Origin: Bacteroidota bacterium
GTDB taxonomy: Bacteria; Bacteroidota; Bacteroidia; Chitinophagales; Chitinophagaceae
Assembly: GCA_030706605.1 (NCBI GenBank)
Contig: JAUZOE010000010.1
Coordinates: 1-64,000 of the forward strand
DNA length: 64,000 bases
Reading direction: 5' to 3'
Part shown: piece by piece, positions 36,401-45,414 of the stretch
How the letters are laid out: every line of letters starts with the position of its first letter
How positions within the stretch are numbered: position 1 is the stretch's first letter
Position numbers and translations under genes: made by a program
Notes under the pieces: model-generated
The model's input: the letters and a program-made list of their open reading frames with translations, nothing else
Told to the model about the DNA's origin: nothing
Database searches by the model: none

Positions 36401-36858
36401 TTACAGACAGCCGGTATATTTTATTATGTAATGGTTTTCGTGTGCCCTTATCTGATACTCCCGTAAAAGGCGAGTCTGTATGCGGCATCCGCTACCGGGC
36501 ATGGCAACCACCAAGTGCTTTGCATCCAACGATTGGGGTAGATTCTCCTCTTACATTTGATATTGTAGATACCTGGAATGCCCGTTCTATCGGAGGCTGT
36601 ACTTATTATGTTTCGCATCCTGGCGGCAGAAGTTATGATACTTTCCCTGTTAATAGTTTTGAAGCGGAATCACGACGTATCAGTCGCTTTGGCATTACGG
36701 AACATAGCCAGGGGCCGCAGTTTGTGAAGACTTATTTTTCGGTAGTGCAACATCATGTAGAAAATAACCGGGTACCGTTTATTTATGATGCGCCTGCGCC
36801 GGAAATTAATAATGAATTTCCATGTACGCTGGATTTAAGGTTGAAGAAGGGAAGTTGA
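33427..36858 (+). CDS. Transglutaminase-like / DUF2126 putative amidoligase
   Basis: A 1143-residue cytosolic protein. Residues 1-290 are a bacterial transglutaminase N-region plus core; the triad is C180 (GSCRDTAW), H229 (LHAWTEVY) and D245 (LDATSG). Residues about 320-1140 match DUF2126, which Pfam describes as a putative amidoligase, with motifs such as DVRMTMGGEPTFVS, GGGNHVTIGG and a C-terminal YYVSHPGGRSYD. ATG at 33427 is preferred over an upstream TTG (33394) because MAIRVAIRHKTIYSYDR is the usual family start. It belongs with the nearby metallopeptidase, transglutaminase and ATP-grasp/alpha-E genes, a combination predicted to join or trim peptide bonds. Confidence 0.85.
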   Translation: MAIRVAIRHKTIYSYDRLVALSPHVFRLRPAVHSRTAIESYSFKVEPKEHFINWQQDPFGNYQARVVFPEKARELKVQVEVIANLVSINPFDFFVEEYAENYPFQYRDQLPKELVPYLEIKESGSRLMQWLQGVDRSKKTINDFLVYLNQKLNKDINYSIRMEVGVQTCEETLEKKLGSCRDTAWLFVQVLRHLGLASRFVSGYLVQLTADEKSLDGPSGPLNDFTDLHAWTEVYIPGAGWIGLDATSGLFASEGHIPLACTPDYASAAPVVGATDKCEVQFFFENSVTRLYEDPRVTKPFTEQQWEEINAIGQQVDKDLDAGDVRMTMGGEPTFVSIDDMESAQWNVAADGKEKRLLSHNLIYRLREKFGPDGLIHYGQGKWYPGEPLPRWQYGLFWRKDGFPVWKDLDLIAHEKTKKKYTIKDANAFTKELARHLAVSLDNISPAYEDVFYFLWAEGKTPANVDPLKANLKDPLERRTLAQLLNQGLDEPVGYVIPLRWNYWDDKWLSCQWVFNREHLFLVPGNSPIGLRLPLDSLPVVPKARIPYKVERSLFEDMPELEDFHKAILWRYGKVFNNTEPITKFAGENKEKFESRNAAVKKKAEKKEQPEEITREIETIRTALSVEVRDGFIYIFLQPMDYIEHYLDMVACIESTAAKLKMQVRIEGYEPPRDNRMERLVVSPDPGVIEVNIHPAKSWKELLANTDTLYEQARLSRLGTEKFMLDGRHTGTGGGNHVTIGGATPANSPLLRRPDLLRSLITFWQHHPGLSYLFSGSFIGPTSQAPRIDEGLEDNLYEMEIAFSQVPEKGFIPFWTTDRIFRHLLTDITGNTHRSEFCIDKLYSPDSSSGRLGILEFRAFDMPPHKRMSLLQMLLIRALIASFWKKPYKHKLVRWGTALYDKYLLPHYVQEDMRDIVEYLNNAGYAFDINWFKPFFEFRFPHYGSVQIRDINMELRMGIEPWHVLGEEMSSTGTARFVDSSLERVQVKLRGITDSRYILLCNGFRVPLSDTPVKGESVCGIRYRAWQPPSALHPTIGVDSPLTFDIVDTWNARSIGGCTYYVSHPGGRSYDTFPVNSFEAESRRISRFGITEHSQGPQFVKTYFSVVQHHVENNRVPFIYDAPAPEINNEFPCTLDLRLKKGS

Positions 36859-37015
36859 TAATTAAAAAAATACAATTCACCAGAAATTAAATTCCATGCC
36901 AGGAGGCATAATTATTTTAGTTTAGTTTTTCTGACTTCACTTCTATACATCAGGCACACTTCTTGTTTTTAAAAATCTTTACAAAAAAACAACTTTAATT
37001 ATTACACTTCTATAA

Positions 37016-38104
37016 ATGAAACTTTTTAAATGCGATCATTGCGGCCAGCCCGTTTATTTTGAAAATTATTTTTGTGTTCACTGCAATGCATCCCTTGGTT
37101 TTGACTCCCAACTAATGTCTATGGTGTCATTGAAAGAAGAACCCGATAAAAGCTATACTTTATTTACCGGTGAGGGAACATCCGCTGGTTCTGAAATACA
37201 TTATAAATATTGTATCAATAAGCAGTACCATGTCTGTAACTGGGTAATGGCAAATGACGATAAAGCGCAGTATTGCTTTGCCTGTAACCTGAATCATATC
37301 ATACCTGATATCGGGAATGCTGATTATTGGGAAAAATGGGGCCGGATTGAAATGGCCAAACATCGTCTTGTTTATTCGTTGCTCCGTTTTAAATTGCCGG
37401 TGATCAGCAAATTCCAGGATGAAGAAAATGGAATTGCCTTTGACTTTAAAGCGGATGAAAATAAGGGAGGCGGTAAACGATTGTTAACAGGCCATGATAA
37501 TGGGTTGATCACACTCGATATTGCAGAGGCTGATGATGCCATCCGTGAAATGGCCCGTAAGAATATGGATGAGGTTTATCGAACGTTACTGGGGCATTTT
37601 CGACACGAGATCGGGCATTATTACTGGGATCAATTGATAAGAGATACAAAAAATTTACAGCCATTCAGGAATCTTTTTGGTGACGAAACCTGTGAGTATG
37701 CCGAAGCTTTAAAACAGTATTACAACAAAGCGCCTTCAGATGCATGGAAAGATAATTTTATCAGCGCCTATGCAAGTTCCCATCCATGGGAAGACTGGGC
37801 GGAAACATGGGCACATTACTTACATATTGTAGATACAATGGAAACTGCCTATTCTTTTGGTATGTCCTTAAATCCGAAATCTGCTGACAAGACAAATGAA
37901 ATGAGTGCAAAGTTGAATATTGATCCTTATACAACAAAAGATTTTGAAGATATTATTGAGCGATGGATACCACTCTCTTTCGTGATGAACAGCCTGAACC
38001 GTAGCATGGGACTCAAAGATTCCTATCCATTTGTAATCAATGAAACAGTAAAGGAGAAATTAAATTTTATTCATGAGACCATCAGGAGTAAAAGTATGCA
38101 ATAG
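37016..38104 (+). CDS. Zinc-ribbon metallopeptidase (Peptidase_Mx-type)
   Basis: A 362-residue cytosolic protein with an N-terminal zinc ribbon, C6-x2-C9 and C20-x2-C23. A second Cys pair region (YCFACN) follows near residue 85. The catalytic domain holds the zincin motif H197-E-I-G-H201 (FRHEIGHYYWD) and a downstream WEDWAETWAHYLHI segment that probably supplies the third ligand. This is the putative zinc-binding metallopeptidase family often adjacent to alpha-E/ATP-grasp/transglutaminase genes. It follows the DUF2126 gene on the same strand after 157 bases. Its likely job is cleavage of the product or target of the ligases. Confidence 0.82.
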   Translation: MKLFKCDHCGQPVYFENYFCVHCNASLGFDSQLMSMVSLKEEPDKSYTLFTGEGTSAGSEIHYKYCINKQYHVCNWVMANDDKAQYCFACNLNHIIPDIGNADYWEKWGRIEMAKHRLVYSLLRFKLPVISKFQDEENGIAFDFKADENKGGGKRLLTGHDNGLITLDIAEADDAIREMARKNMDEVYRTLLGHFRHEIGHYYWDQLIRDTKNLQPFRNLFGDETCEYAEALKQYYNKAPSDAWKDNFISAYASSHPWEDWAETWAHYLHIVDTMETAYSFGMSLNPKSADKTNEMSAKLNIDPYTTKDFEDIIERWIPLSFVMNSLNRSMGLKDSYPFVINETVKEKLNFIHETIRSKSMQ

Positions 38105-38127
38105 CATAGTGTTCAATTAAAGAAGTT

Positions 38128-39009
38128 CTATTGCTCCTCTATCCTTTTTACATCTACAGATACCGTTAATTCATGCGGATTACTGCTCATAATGATGCCT
38201 TTTAATGGAACAACATCAAAATAATCACGCCCCCATCCTATAGTAATATATTGTTCATTAGCCAGTTGATTATTGGTTGGGTCAAAATCAACCCAGCCCA
38301 TTCCGGGAATAAATACAGATAACCATGCATGTGATGCATCTACCCCGGTAAGTTTTTCTTGCCCAACGGGAGCCAGTGTTTCAAGGTAGCCGCTTATATA
38401 TCTTGCAGGAAGGCCCATAGAGTGCATGCACGAAATAGCCAGGTGGGCAAAATCCTGGCAAACACCCTTTCGTTCTTTCATCACAACTGACAAGGGTGTA
38501 GAAATAGTAGTAAAGCCAGGAGTAAAAACAAAATCTTTATAAATGCGTTTTATCAAATCATGCACAGTTTCAAATAATGGCCTGCCCGGCGTGAAAGATT
38601 GCTCAGCATACATTTGTATTTCCGGGGTTGCCCCGGTTATTTTTGTAGGATTAGAGAATTGCTTTTCCTCCATAAATTCCCCTGTGGATGCAACCAACAT
38701 TTCTTTTACATTTTCCCAGCTTTGAGAAGGATAAGAAACGGGCACATCCTGGTTATTTAATTTTTCAACCTGTGACTTTACGGTAACCGTTAAAGATTCA
38801 TGCTCTTGTTCAATTACAAAATAAAAAAGCCGGTTGCCAAAAAAGTCTATATGCTCTTCAAGTATTTCAGGTAGTGGCGAAATGATAATATTAAATGCTT
38901 TACAGGTTTGATTATTTGTATTCCTTGGCGTTAATGCTGCTATATTATGGCACAGGCTTACCATTTCATGGTACTTATATTTAGTGGTATGTTCAACAGA
39001 ATAAAGCAT
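38128..39009 (-). CDS. Transglutaminase-like cysteine protease family protein
   Basis: A 293-residue protein. An N-terminal beta-rich domain (YSVEHTTKYKYHEMVSL start) leads to a transglutaminase core with C184 in GVCQDFAHL, a His in DASHAWLSVF and an Asp in WVDFDPTNN. The CQDFAH and SGYLETL motifs are typical of the circularly-permuted-ATP-grasp-linked group. It lies 14 bases downstream of the ATP-grasp/alpha-E gene on the minus strand, so the two are one operon. Members act as proteases or amide-bond transferases; specificity is unknown. Confidence 0.88.
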   Translation of the reverse strand: MLYSVEHTTKYKYHEMVSLCHNIAALTPRNTNNQTCKAFNIIISPLPEILEEHIDFFGNRLFYFVIEQEHESLTVTVKSQVEKLNNQDVPVSYPSQSWENVKEMLVASTGEFMEEKQFSNPTKITGATPEIQMYAEQSFTPGRPLFETVHDLIKRIYKDFVFTPGFTTISTPLSVVMKERKGVCQDFAHLAISCMHSMGLPARYISGYLETLAPVGQEKLTGVDASHAWLSVFIPGMGWVDFDPTNNQLANEQYITIGWGRDYFDVVPLKGIIMSSNPHELTVSVDVKRIEEQ

Positions 39010-39023
39010 ATTAATTACAATAA

Positions 39024-41603
39024 TCAGATAAGGTTTGCGGTGAATAATTGCTTTTGTACCTGGCTATGTTTAAAATAGGTTTTCGATATTTGCATTGAGG
39101 TATCAGCAAGAAGATTATATAATTTATCCAAAAAATTATTTAACGAAGTGTATTCATTACTGTGAAGATCACATCTTGTTAGCTTAGCCAGATCTGCAAG
39201 TTTCAATAAAGAATCTGCTTCTTCCATATTACGTTGCTTTTTACTTAATGGCATTTCTTTTCCTTCATTAGGCAATAGCGAAACATAGCGTTTTATTTTT
39301 TTCACGAGGTAAGCTAATGATTTAGGATAGTTAGTATCAAGCATTAATAATTCAAGGGCAAGTGGCAACTGTAAATGATCCCTGTAAGTATAACGGTAGG
39401 TAATTAAACTCTGGCTCGCGTTCATTACAGATTCCATCAGGTCATGTTCTACCTGCACCGGCTGCTTCTGTTGAAATACACTTTTTAATAAAGTAATGAT
39501 GAACAGCGATTGTTCCAGTTTTCTACCAAGGTCCAATATGTTCCAACCCTGTTCACGGCGCACACTTTCGCGGTTCATTCCTAAAAATGCAAACATGGAT
39601 GTATTTAATGAATCAATAGTATTGATCATCCTAAAATGATCTGAATTCAAACTTTTTTTTGCTACCGTCCATTCTTCTTCCATTTGCCGGAGCACCCGCC
39701 ACGTATCAACAGACCAGAAATTGCGGACACTATATACTGAATTTTTTAAAAGAGAAAGGTTATGGCTCAGGCTCCCCATTCTTTTTTCATTGTACAATAT
39801 ATCTGTAAGTTCCATCCAGGGTTTTTCAAACATTTTTATCCTGGCAACTTCATCATCCTCTTCCATGAATCCGGGGAAAGTATAAGTGCATTTGGTAACC
39901 GTCTGCAACAATATGTTTTCTGTAGTCATGCTATAGTTTACAAATGATTTCTTGCTTTGCAAAATACGTTGCATAACGGTTCGTTGCAGTCGTGCATTAT
40001 TGATTACCCTTTCTGTGTAACGGCCCACCCAGTAAAGGTTTTCTGCAGTATGGCTTGGCAACGATCTCTTATATACTTCCTGTTTCAAAGTTTCGGTATT
40101 CAACACCAGGTTGATAGGTTTTTCTTCTTCAGCATTTGCCGATACCACCCAGGTATCTTTACTAATGCCACCCAACTGGTTAGAAATAATAAAATTGTTT
40201 TTGCCGGTGGTGGTTCGTGTAAGCCCGCCTGGCATAGCCATATAGGTGTTATTGTGGTTCACTAAAAAACTTCTGAACAGGGAACGACCTGCTTGTATTT
40301 TTCCATTAAGCCATGAAGGAGTAGATGAAAAATTAATTTTTTCCTGCCCGGCATATAAATGAGGATGGGCTTTTATTTCCTTTACCAATTCCTCCGCCTT
40401 TTTTGTTGAAAGAGAAGCCCCGTCAATAGCTGAATGGGTACCTGCATTATTTCGAAATATTTTTCTGACTACCAGTGTTTTTAAATTGGCAATTACATAA
40501 TTCATTTCTTTTGGCTGGCCGCACCACCAGGTAGCAATAGAGGGCATAATCAGCTCATTCCCAAAAAAGTGTTTCGCCAAAGCAGGTAAAAATGGAACAA
40601 GTCCGGCATTTTCCACAATACTGCTGCCAAGAGGATTGGCAATAGCCACATTACCTTTTCTTATAGCCTGTACCAGGCCCGGAACGCCAAGCAACGAATC
40701 ACTTTTTAATTCGAGCGGATCACAATAGCTGTCATCCAGCCTTCGTAATATAACATCTATTTTCTCAAGGCCTTCGATAGTTTTAAGCCATACCTTATTG
40801 TCTTTTACCATCAGGTCATTGCCTTGAACCAGCGTGAGGCCGAGATAGGCAGCGAGATAAGAATGTTCAAAATAAGTTTCGTTTTCAGGCCCCGGTGTAA
40901 GAATTACTATTCTTGGATCTCCGGGAAAGTTCGGGGCCATATTGGTCAGCGTTTGTTGCAGTGCATCAAAGTAAGGAGATAACCTCTTTATATTTAAATT
41001 AGAAAACAATTCAGGCAAAACACTCGACATGGCAAACCTGTTTTCCAATGCATACCCGGAACCAGAAGGTGCTTGAGTGCGATCGCTGATAACCCAGAGA
41101 CGACCGTCACTCCCACGGGCCATATCTGCTGCATATAATGGCAGGTATCGTTGGAGCGGTAATTTGATATTAACACAAGGGCGGATGAAACCCGGATGCA
41201 GGTAAATCAATTCCTGCGGTAAAATGCCTTTTTTAATAAGTAGTTGAGGGCCGTAGATATCTTCCAGTAGAAGGTTAAATAATTCAGCCCTTTGTATCAA
41301 ACCTGCACTGATGGTTTCCCATTCACCGGAAGTTATCAATTGGGGAACCGGGTCAAGTTCCCATGGACGGTTTTGCCCTGAAGGATCATTGTAAATATTA
41401 TACGCTACACCATTTTCTTTTAACAGGCGTTGAATATCTATATTGCGATTTTGCAATTCTTTATATCCAAGTTGGCGAAGGGAATTGAAGAATATTTGCC
41501 AATCAGGCCTTATAGTATTGCCTGCTGCAAATAATTCGTTATAAGAATTAAGGGCCGGGATGTATTGCTGAAGCAGTGAGTCGATTACTGGTTGATACGG
41601 CAT
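39024..41603 (-). CDS. Circularly permuted ATP-grasp fused to alpha-E domain
   Basis: An 859-residue fusion. Residues 1-480 are the circularly permuted ATP-grasp domain (DUF404/DUF407), with YNDPSGQNRPWELDPVPQLI near the start, GRLWVISDRTQAPSGSGYAL and GPENETYFEHSYLA. Residues about 520-859 are the alpha-E domain (DUF403), starting SHTAENLYWVGRYTERVIN. In many bacteria these are separate genes; here they are one chain. The ATP-grasp part is expected to activate a carboxylate for amide formation. It shares its operon with a transglutaminase gene (14 bases apart), and faces the DUF2126 gene pair. Confidence 0.9.
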   Translation of the reverse strand: MPYQPVIDSLLQQYIPALNSYNELFAAGNTIRPDWQIFFNSLRQLGYKELQNRNIDIQRLLKENGVAYNIYNDPSGQNRPWELDPVPQLITSGEWETISAGLIQRAELFNLLLEDIYGPQLLIKKGILPQELIYLHPGFIRPCVNIKLPLQRYLPLYAADMARGSDGRLWVISDRTQAPSGSGYALENRFAMSSVLPELFSNLNIKRLSPYFDALQQTLTNMAPNFPGDPRIVILTPGPENETYFEHSYLAAYLGLTLVQGNDLMVKDNKVWLKTIEGLEKIDVILRRLDDSYCDPLELKSDSLLGVPGLVQAIRKGNVAIANPLGSSIVENAGLVPFLPALAKHFFGNELIMPSIATWWCGQPKEMNYVIANLKTLVVRKIFRNNAGTHSAIDGASLSTKKAEELVKEIKAHPHLYAGQEKINFSSTPSWLNGKIQAGRSLFRSFLVNHNNTYMAMPGGLTRTTTGKNNFIISNQLGGISKDTWVVSANAEEEKPINLVLNTETLKQEVYKRSLPSHTAENLYWVGRYTERVINNARLQRTVMQRILQSKKSFVNYSMTTENILLQTVTKCTYTFPGFMEEDDEVARIKMFEKPWMELTDILYNEKRMGSLSHNLSLLKNSVYSVRNFWSVDTWRVLRQMEEEWTVAKKSLNSDHFRMINTIDSLNTSMFAFLGMNRESVRREQGWNILDLGRKLEQSLFIITLLKSVFQQKQPVQVEHDLMESVMNASQSLITYRYTYRDHLQLPLALELLMLDTNYPKSLAYLVKKIKRYVSLLPNEGKEMPLSKKQRNMEEADSLLKLADLAKLTRCDLHSNEYTSLNNFLDKLYNLLADTSMQISKTYFKHSQVQKQLFTANLI

Positions 41604-41715
41604 ACTTTTTTAAATGCTTTGGTAATTAAAAATAAGAAAATAAACGATTATGCTTTAAGTATATTTTATTTTCTCTAATAGTGAGAAAGTATCCTTACTT
41701 CAATAGATTGGGTTG

Positions 41716-41790
41716 CTATTTTTGAAGAAAATACTTTTTTAGTTTTATGTACTTGAAAATGACATCAGTAGAAAGTTCAAGGCCAACAGC
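41716..41790 (-). pseudogene. Remnant of a beta-barrel gene 3' end
   Basis: Read on the minus strand, this stretch encodes GLELSTDVIFKY, nearly the same as GLELSTNVIFKY at the end of the barrel protein at 51090-52931. The DNA match covers 39 bases (41748-41786 against 51134-51172) with two differences. Only the tail is present, so it is a fragment, not a gene. It forms the left member of a direct repeat around the kdp region. Confidence 0.45.
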
Positions 41791-41897
41791 GGTGGAGAGA
41801 GATTTTACATCAACTTGACCTCAACACATCGCAAAACAACTTCCTTCAACAAGCAAACTGTTCTCTGTACAATTATGCCTCAGCAGATTATTCGTTT

Positions 41898-41905
41898 TAT
41901 CTTTG
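41898..41905 (+). promoter_or_regulatory. Candidate -7 box of the response-regulator gene
   Basis: TATCTTTG fits the TAnnTTTG -7 consensus. A clear -33 TTTG was not found. It lies 17 bases before the TTG start, giving a short leader. Confidence 0.3.
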
Positions 41906-41921
41906 CATTTAAACCCGCACC

Positions 41922-43268
41922 TTGAATAAAGTATTAGTCATAGATGATGAAGAAAAAATAAGGACATTACTTTCTAAAATAATAAGTTTGGAAGGTTTTG
42001 AGGTATTGCAGGCTGGCGATGCAAAAAAAGGCATGCAAAAATTAGAAACCACCGATATTGATGTAGTGATTTGCGATGTAAAACTACCCGACAATAGCGG
42101 TGTGGAATTATCAAAAATCATAAAAGAAAAATATCCTGCTATAGAAATTATTTTGCTTACAGCTTATGGCAATATTCCTGATGGTGTGCAGGCAATTAAG
42201 AATGGAGCTTTTGATTATATTACCAAAGGTGACGATAACAACAAAATAATTCCTTTACTCTACAAGGCAACTGAAAAAGTGCTCTTGGCAAAACGGGTAT
42301 TGCAATTAGAAAAACAATTGGGCGACAAACATTCTTTTGATAACATCATCGGCAAATCAAAAATAACCAAAGCGGCTATCGATATTGCGAAAAAAGTTGC
42401 TGTAAGCGATGCTACAGTTTTATTAACAGGTGAAACGGGGACAGGCAAAGAAGTGTTTGCGCAGGCCATTCATAATGCCGGAAATAGAAGAAAACAAAAT
42501 TTTATTGCGGTTAATTGTTCTGCATTCAGCAAAGAGTTATTGGAAAATGAATTGTTCGGGCACAAAGCCGGTGCATTTACAGGTGCTATAAATGATACCA
42601 AAGGTATTTTTGAAGAAGCCAATAATGGCACCGTTTTTTTAGACGAAATTGGTGAAATGCCATTAGACTTACAAGCCAAATTATTAAGGGTTTTGGAAAC
42701 CGGCGAGTTCCTAAAAGTGGGCGACAGCAGAACAACGAAAATTAACGTACGTATTATTGCCGCCACCAACAGGGATTTGCAAAAAGAAATTGAAGCAGGC
42801 AATTTCAGGGAAGATTTGTTTTATCGCATTGCAGTTTTTCAAATAGCTTTACCTGCATTAAGGGAAAGAGTAATTGATATTGAAGAACTGGCCCTTTATT
42901 TTTTACATGTTTTTGCTAACAAGACTAAAAAAATAATTACATCTATTTCAAAGTCCTATCTTGAAGCATTAAAGCAACACACATGGAAGGGGAATATTCG
43001 TGAATTAAAAAATGTGATCGAACGCAGTGTGATACTTACGGATAATACAGAGTTGGCCATTGATAGCTTACCAGTTGAATTACAAAAAATTAATGCTAAT
43101 AGCTCTAAAGAAAAAACGCTTTCAGCCTTTGACCTTGCCAGTGCCGAAAAAATCCATATTCAAAAGGTATTGAACTATACCAATGGTAATAAAACAGAAA
43201 CAGCCCGTTTGCTCAATATTGCCTTAACCACTTTATACCGGAAAATTGACGATTACCATATCAGTTAG
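41922..43268 (+). CDS. Sigma-54-dependent response regulator (NtrC type)
   Basis: A 448-residue transcription activator. The receiver domain (1-120) has phospho-acceptor D52 in ICDVKLPD. The AAA+ domain (about 140-375) carries Walker A GETGTGKE and the sigma-54 contact motif GAFTGA (in GHKAGAFTGAIND). A Fis-type helix-turn-helix ends the protein (TETARLLNIALTTLYRK). The start is TTG at 41922: an in-frame TAA lies at 41910 and the first residues already form receiver strand beta-1. The kdp genes follow after a terminator, and a sensor kinase ends that operon, so it probably controls kdp in place of the usual OmpR-type KdpE. Confidence 0.9.
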   Translation: MNKVLVIDDEEKIRTLLSKIISLEGFEVLQAGDAKKGMQKLETTDIDVVICDVKLPDNSGVELSKIIKEKYPAIEIILLTAYGNIPDGVQAIKNGAFDYITKGDDNNKIIPLLYKATEKVLLAKRVLQLEKQLGDKHSFDNIIGKSKITKAAIDIAKKVAVSDATVLLTGETGTGKEVFAQAIHNAGNRRKQNFIAVNCSAFSKELLENELFGHKAGAFTGAINDTKGIFEEANNGTVFLDEIGEMPLDLQAKLLRVLETGEFLKVGDSRTTKINVRIIAATNRDLQKEIEAGNFREDLFYRIAVFQIALPALRERVIDIEELALYFLHVFANKTKKIITSISKSYLEALKQHTWKGNIRELKNVIERSVILTDNTELAIDSLPVELQKINANSSKEKTLSAFDLASAEKIHIQKVLNYTNGNKTETARLLNIALTTLYRKIDDYHIS

Positions 43269-43291
43269 CCCTTTCAAAACGATAGTCTTCA

Positions 43292-43316
43292 CCCTTTCAA
43301 AATGAAAGGGTTTTTT
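43292..43316 (+). terminator. Rho-independent terminator after the response-regulator gene
   Basis: CCCTTTCA and TGAAAGGG form an 8-bp stem with an AAA loop, followed by six T. It ends the regulator transcript 24 bases after the stop codon, so kdp needs its own promoter downstream. Confidence 0.85.
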
Positions 43317-43430
43317 GTTTCCAATATTGTTCGGACAAAAAATAATATCCGGCAAACCCTTTTATATCAATAGTTTCAGGGAATCGCTACGTATTCCTTT
43401 AAATAAGGCATCTTATTTGGCATACACGGC

Positions 43431-43505
43431 ATGAACAAAACACTAGTATGGCAAGGTTACATTACCCTACAGGCAATTGTAGCTCTTTCATGGCTGGCGT
43501 ATTAA
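43431..43505 (+). CDS. Candidate 24-residue membrane micropeptide upstream of kdp
   Basis: ATG at 43431 opens 24 codons, beginning MNKTLVWQGYITLQ and ending in a hydrophobic run with SWLAY. It is one of three tiny hydrophobic reading frames in a row before kdpA (the others start at 43536 and 43622). No family is recognised. Its position and composition suggest a Kdp-associated peptide, but chance is quite possible at this length. Confidence 0.35.
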   Translation: MNKTLVWQGYITLQAIVALSWLAY

Positions 43506-43535
43506 AAATTTGATTTATTAACTAAATAAAATTTT

Positions 43536-43616
43536 ATGACTGCAATATTAATACTATCAGGCATTGTGCTTTTTGCACTCTTCTTTTCATCCATTAAATA
43601 CTTTGAAAAAATATAA
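43536..43616 (+). CDS. Candidate 26-residue membrane micropeptide upstream of kdpF
   Basis: ATG at 43536 opens 26 codons: MTAILILSGIVLFALFFSS, then IKYFEKI. One hydrophobic helix ends with a basic/aromatic tail, the layout of a KdpF-like or sensor-like single-pass peptide. It ends only five bases before the kdpF start, so it appears to be part of the operon. I recall similar short frames at Bacteroidota kdp loci, but cannot name the family. Confidence 0.5.
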   Translation: MTAILILSGIVLFALFFSSIKYFEKI

Positions 43617-43621
43617 CAATT

Positions 43622-43699
43622 ATGATAGCTCTATTCATCATAGCCATTGGCGTATTTGCTTATATGTGTTATGTATTGGTAAAACCAGAAAAATTTTAA
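43622..43699 (+). CDS. kdpF: K+-transporting ATPase subunit F
   Basis: A 25-residue single-helix peptide starting MIALFIIAIGVFAYMCYVL and ending VKPEKF. The closing KPEKF is the KdpF signature. It stabilises the KdpABC complex in the inner membrane. It is three bases ahead of kdpA and probably translationally coupled to it. Confidence 0.88.
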   Translation: MIALFIIAIGVFAYMCYVLVKPEKF

Positions 43700-43702
43700 A
43701 GC

Positions 43703-45403
43703 ATGAACACAGAAATTTTAGGAATCGTTTTAATGTATGTCGCAGTGCTGGTAATGGCTATTCCGCTGGGCAGGTACATGGGGAAAGTTTTCAGCAATGA
43801 AAAAACATGGCTGGATAGTCTATTCAGCCCCATTGACAAAATATTTTTCAAACTAAGCGGTATCAATCCAGCCAAAGAAATGAACTGGAAGCAGCATCTT
43901 GTCGCTTTACTTACTATTAACCTTTTTTGGTTTTTGCTGAGTATGTTTGTATTAACCAATATGAGTTGGTTACCACTCAATCCTGATGCGAATCCATCAA
44001 TGAGCGGCGATTTGGCTTTTAATACAGCAGTAAGTTTTGTTACCAATACCAACCTGCAACACTATTCAGGTGAAACAGGTTTATCTTATTTAGGACAGCT
44101 TACTTTAATGCTGTGGCAGTTTATCAGTGCGGGCTGTGGTATTGCCATTGCTGCTGTGGTGTTTTTTGCCATGAAAGAAAGAACCACAGATAAATTGGGC
44201 AACTTCTATTTTTTGTTTGTAAGAAGTTGCACAAGAATATTATTCCCTATTGCATTGGTAATAGCCACTTTGTTGGTATTTAACGGCACGCCAATGACTT
44301 TTGAAGGCAAAGACACTATCACTAATCTGCAAGGCGATACCGTGCAGGTAAGCCGTGGTCCCGTTGCAGCATTTGTTGCTATCAAACAGTTAGGCACTAA
44401 TGGCGGTGGTTTTTATGGCCCCAACTCGACACATCCATTAGAGAACCCCAGCTATTTCACTAACATCGTTGAAACCATTTCCATATTCCTTATACCAATG
44501 GCAATGATATTTTCTCTGGGATATGTTTTAAAAAGAAAAAAATTAGCATGGATGATTTATGGTGTAATGACGATTGGGTTTTTATTATTAGTTATTCCAA
44601 CTGTTATTAATGAAATGAATGGCAATCCTGCCATCGCAAAAATGGGTATTGCACAGCCGTTTGGCAGTATGGAAGGAAAAGAAGTACGGTTTGGCCCTGC
44701 TGCATCCGCCTATTGGGCAATTAATACAACCGTAACAAGCAATGGTTCTGTAAATGCTATGCACGACAGTCTTACACCGCTTTCAGGTATGAATGCTTTG
44801 CTCGGTATGATGGTGAATTGTTTTTATGGTGGCGTGGGTGTAGGTTTTCTAAATTTTTACATCTTTATCATTTTAGCGGTATTCATCAGTGGGTTAATGG
44901 TGGGTAGAACACCCGAATTTCTTGGTAAAAAAATTGAAGCAAGAGAAATGAAAATCGCCATGATTATCGCGCTGTTGCATCCTTTGTTAATACTTACAGG
45001 CACTGCTATTGCGAGCCATTTATATGCACACAATCCAATTGCTTATGCAGGATGGCTCAACAATCCCGGGCATCATGGCTTTACCGAAATGCTGTACGAA
45101 TTTACTTCTGCAAGTGCAAATAATGGTAGTGGCTTTGAAGGGCTGGGAGATAATACGCCATTCTGGAATATTTCCTGCGGTATTGTGATGTTATTAGCAA
45201 GGTACTTACCTATTGTTGGACCTGTTGCCATTGCTGGCAGCCTTGCTGCTAAAAAATACATTCCCGAAAGTGCGGGCACATTAAAAACAGATACCTCAAC
45301 ATTTGGTTTAATGGTATTTGCAGTCATTGCCATTGTTGCAGCGTTATCCTTTTTTCCTGCATTGACATTAGGCCCTATTGCAGAATATTTCTCAATTCAT
45401 TAA
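43703..45403 (+). CDS. kdpA: K+-transporting ATPase subunit A
   Basis: Potassium-binding channel-like subunit of the KdpFABC high-affinity pump. The 566-residue polytopic protein has the four selectivity-filter-like repeats, including [13 protein letters not shown] (near 113), [14 protein letters not shown] (near 233), [14 protein letters not shown] and [13 protein letters not shown]. Length and order agree with the family. It starts three bases after kdpF, with kdpB eleven bases on. It should be expressed under K+ limitation. Confidence 0.97.
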   Translation: MNTEILGIVLMYVAVLVMAIPLGRYMGKVFSNEKTWLDSLFSPIDKIFFKLSGINPAKEMNWKQHLVALLTINLFWFLLSMFVLTNMSWLPLNPDANPSMSGDLAFNTAVSFVTNTNLQHYSGETGLSYLGQLTLMLWQFISAGCGIAIAAVVFFAMKERTTDKLGNFYFLFVRSCTRILFPIALVIATLLVFNGTPMTFEGKDTITNLQGDTVQVSRGPVAAFVAIKQLGTNGGGFYGPNSTHPLENPSYFTNIVETISIFLIPMAMIFSLGYVLKRKKLAWMIYGVMTIGFLLLVIPTVINEMNGNPAIAKMGIAQPFGSMEGKEVRFGPAASAYWAINTTVTSNGSVNAMHDSLTPLSGMNALLGMMVNCFYGGVGVGFLNFYIFIILAVFISGLMVGRTPEFLGKKIEAREMKIAMIIALLHPLLILTGTAIASHLYAHNPIAYAGWLNNPGHHGFTEMLYEFTSASANNGSGFEGLGDNTPFWNISCGIVMLLARYLPIVGPVAIAGSLAAKKYIPESAGTLKTDTSTFGLMVFAVIAIVAALSFFPALTLGPIAEYFSIH

Positions 45404-45414
45404 TCAGATTAAAT

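Noticed and set aside
41994-42802. Long minus-strand frames opposite the response regulator
   Set aside because: Antisense shadows of the regulator gene; repetitive Ser/Leu-rich composition and no family match.
43417-43433. Sigma-54 -24/-12 promoter TTGGCATACACGGCATG
   Set aside because: The GG and GC elements are eight bases apart rather than ten, so it does not fit the consensus; kept only as a comment.
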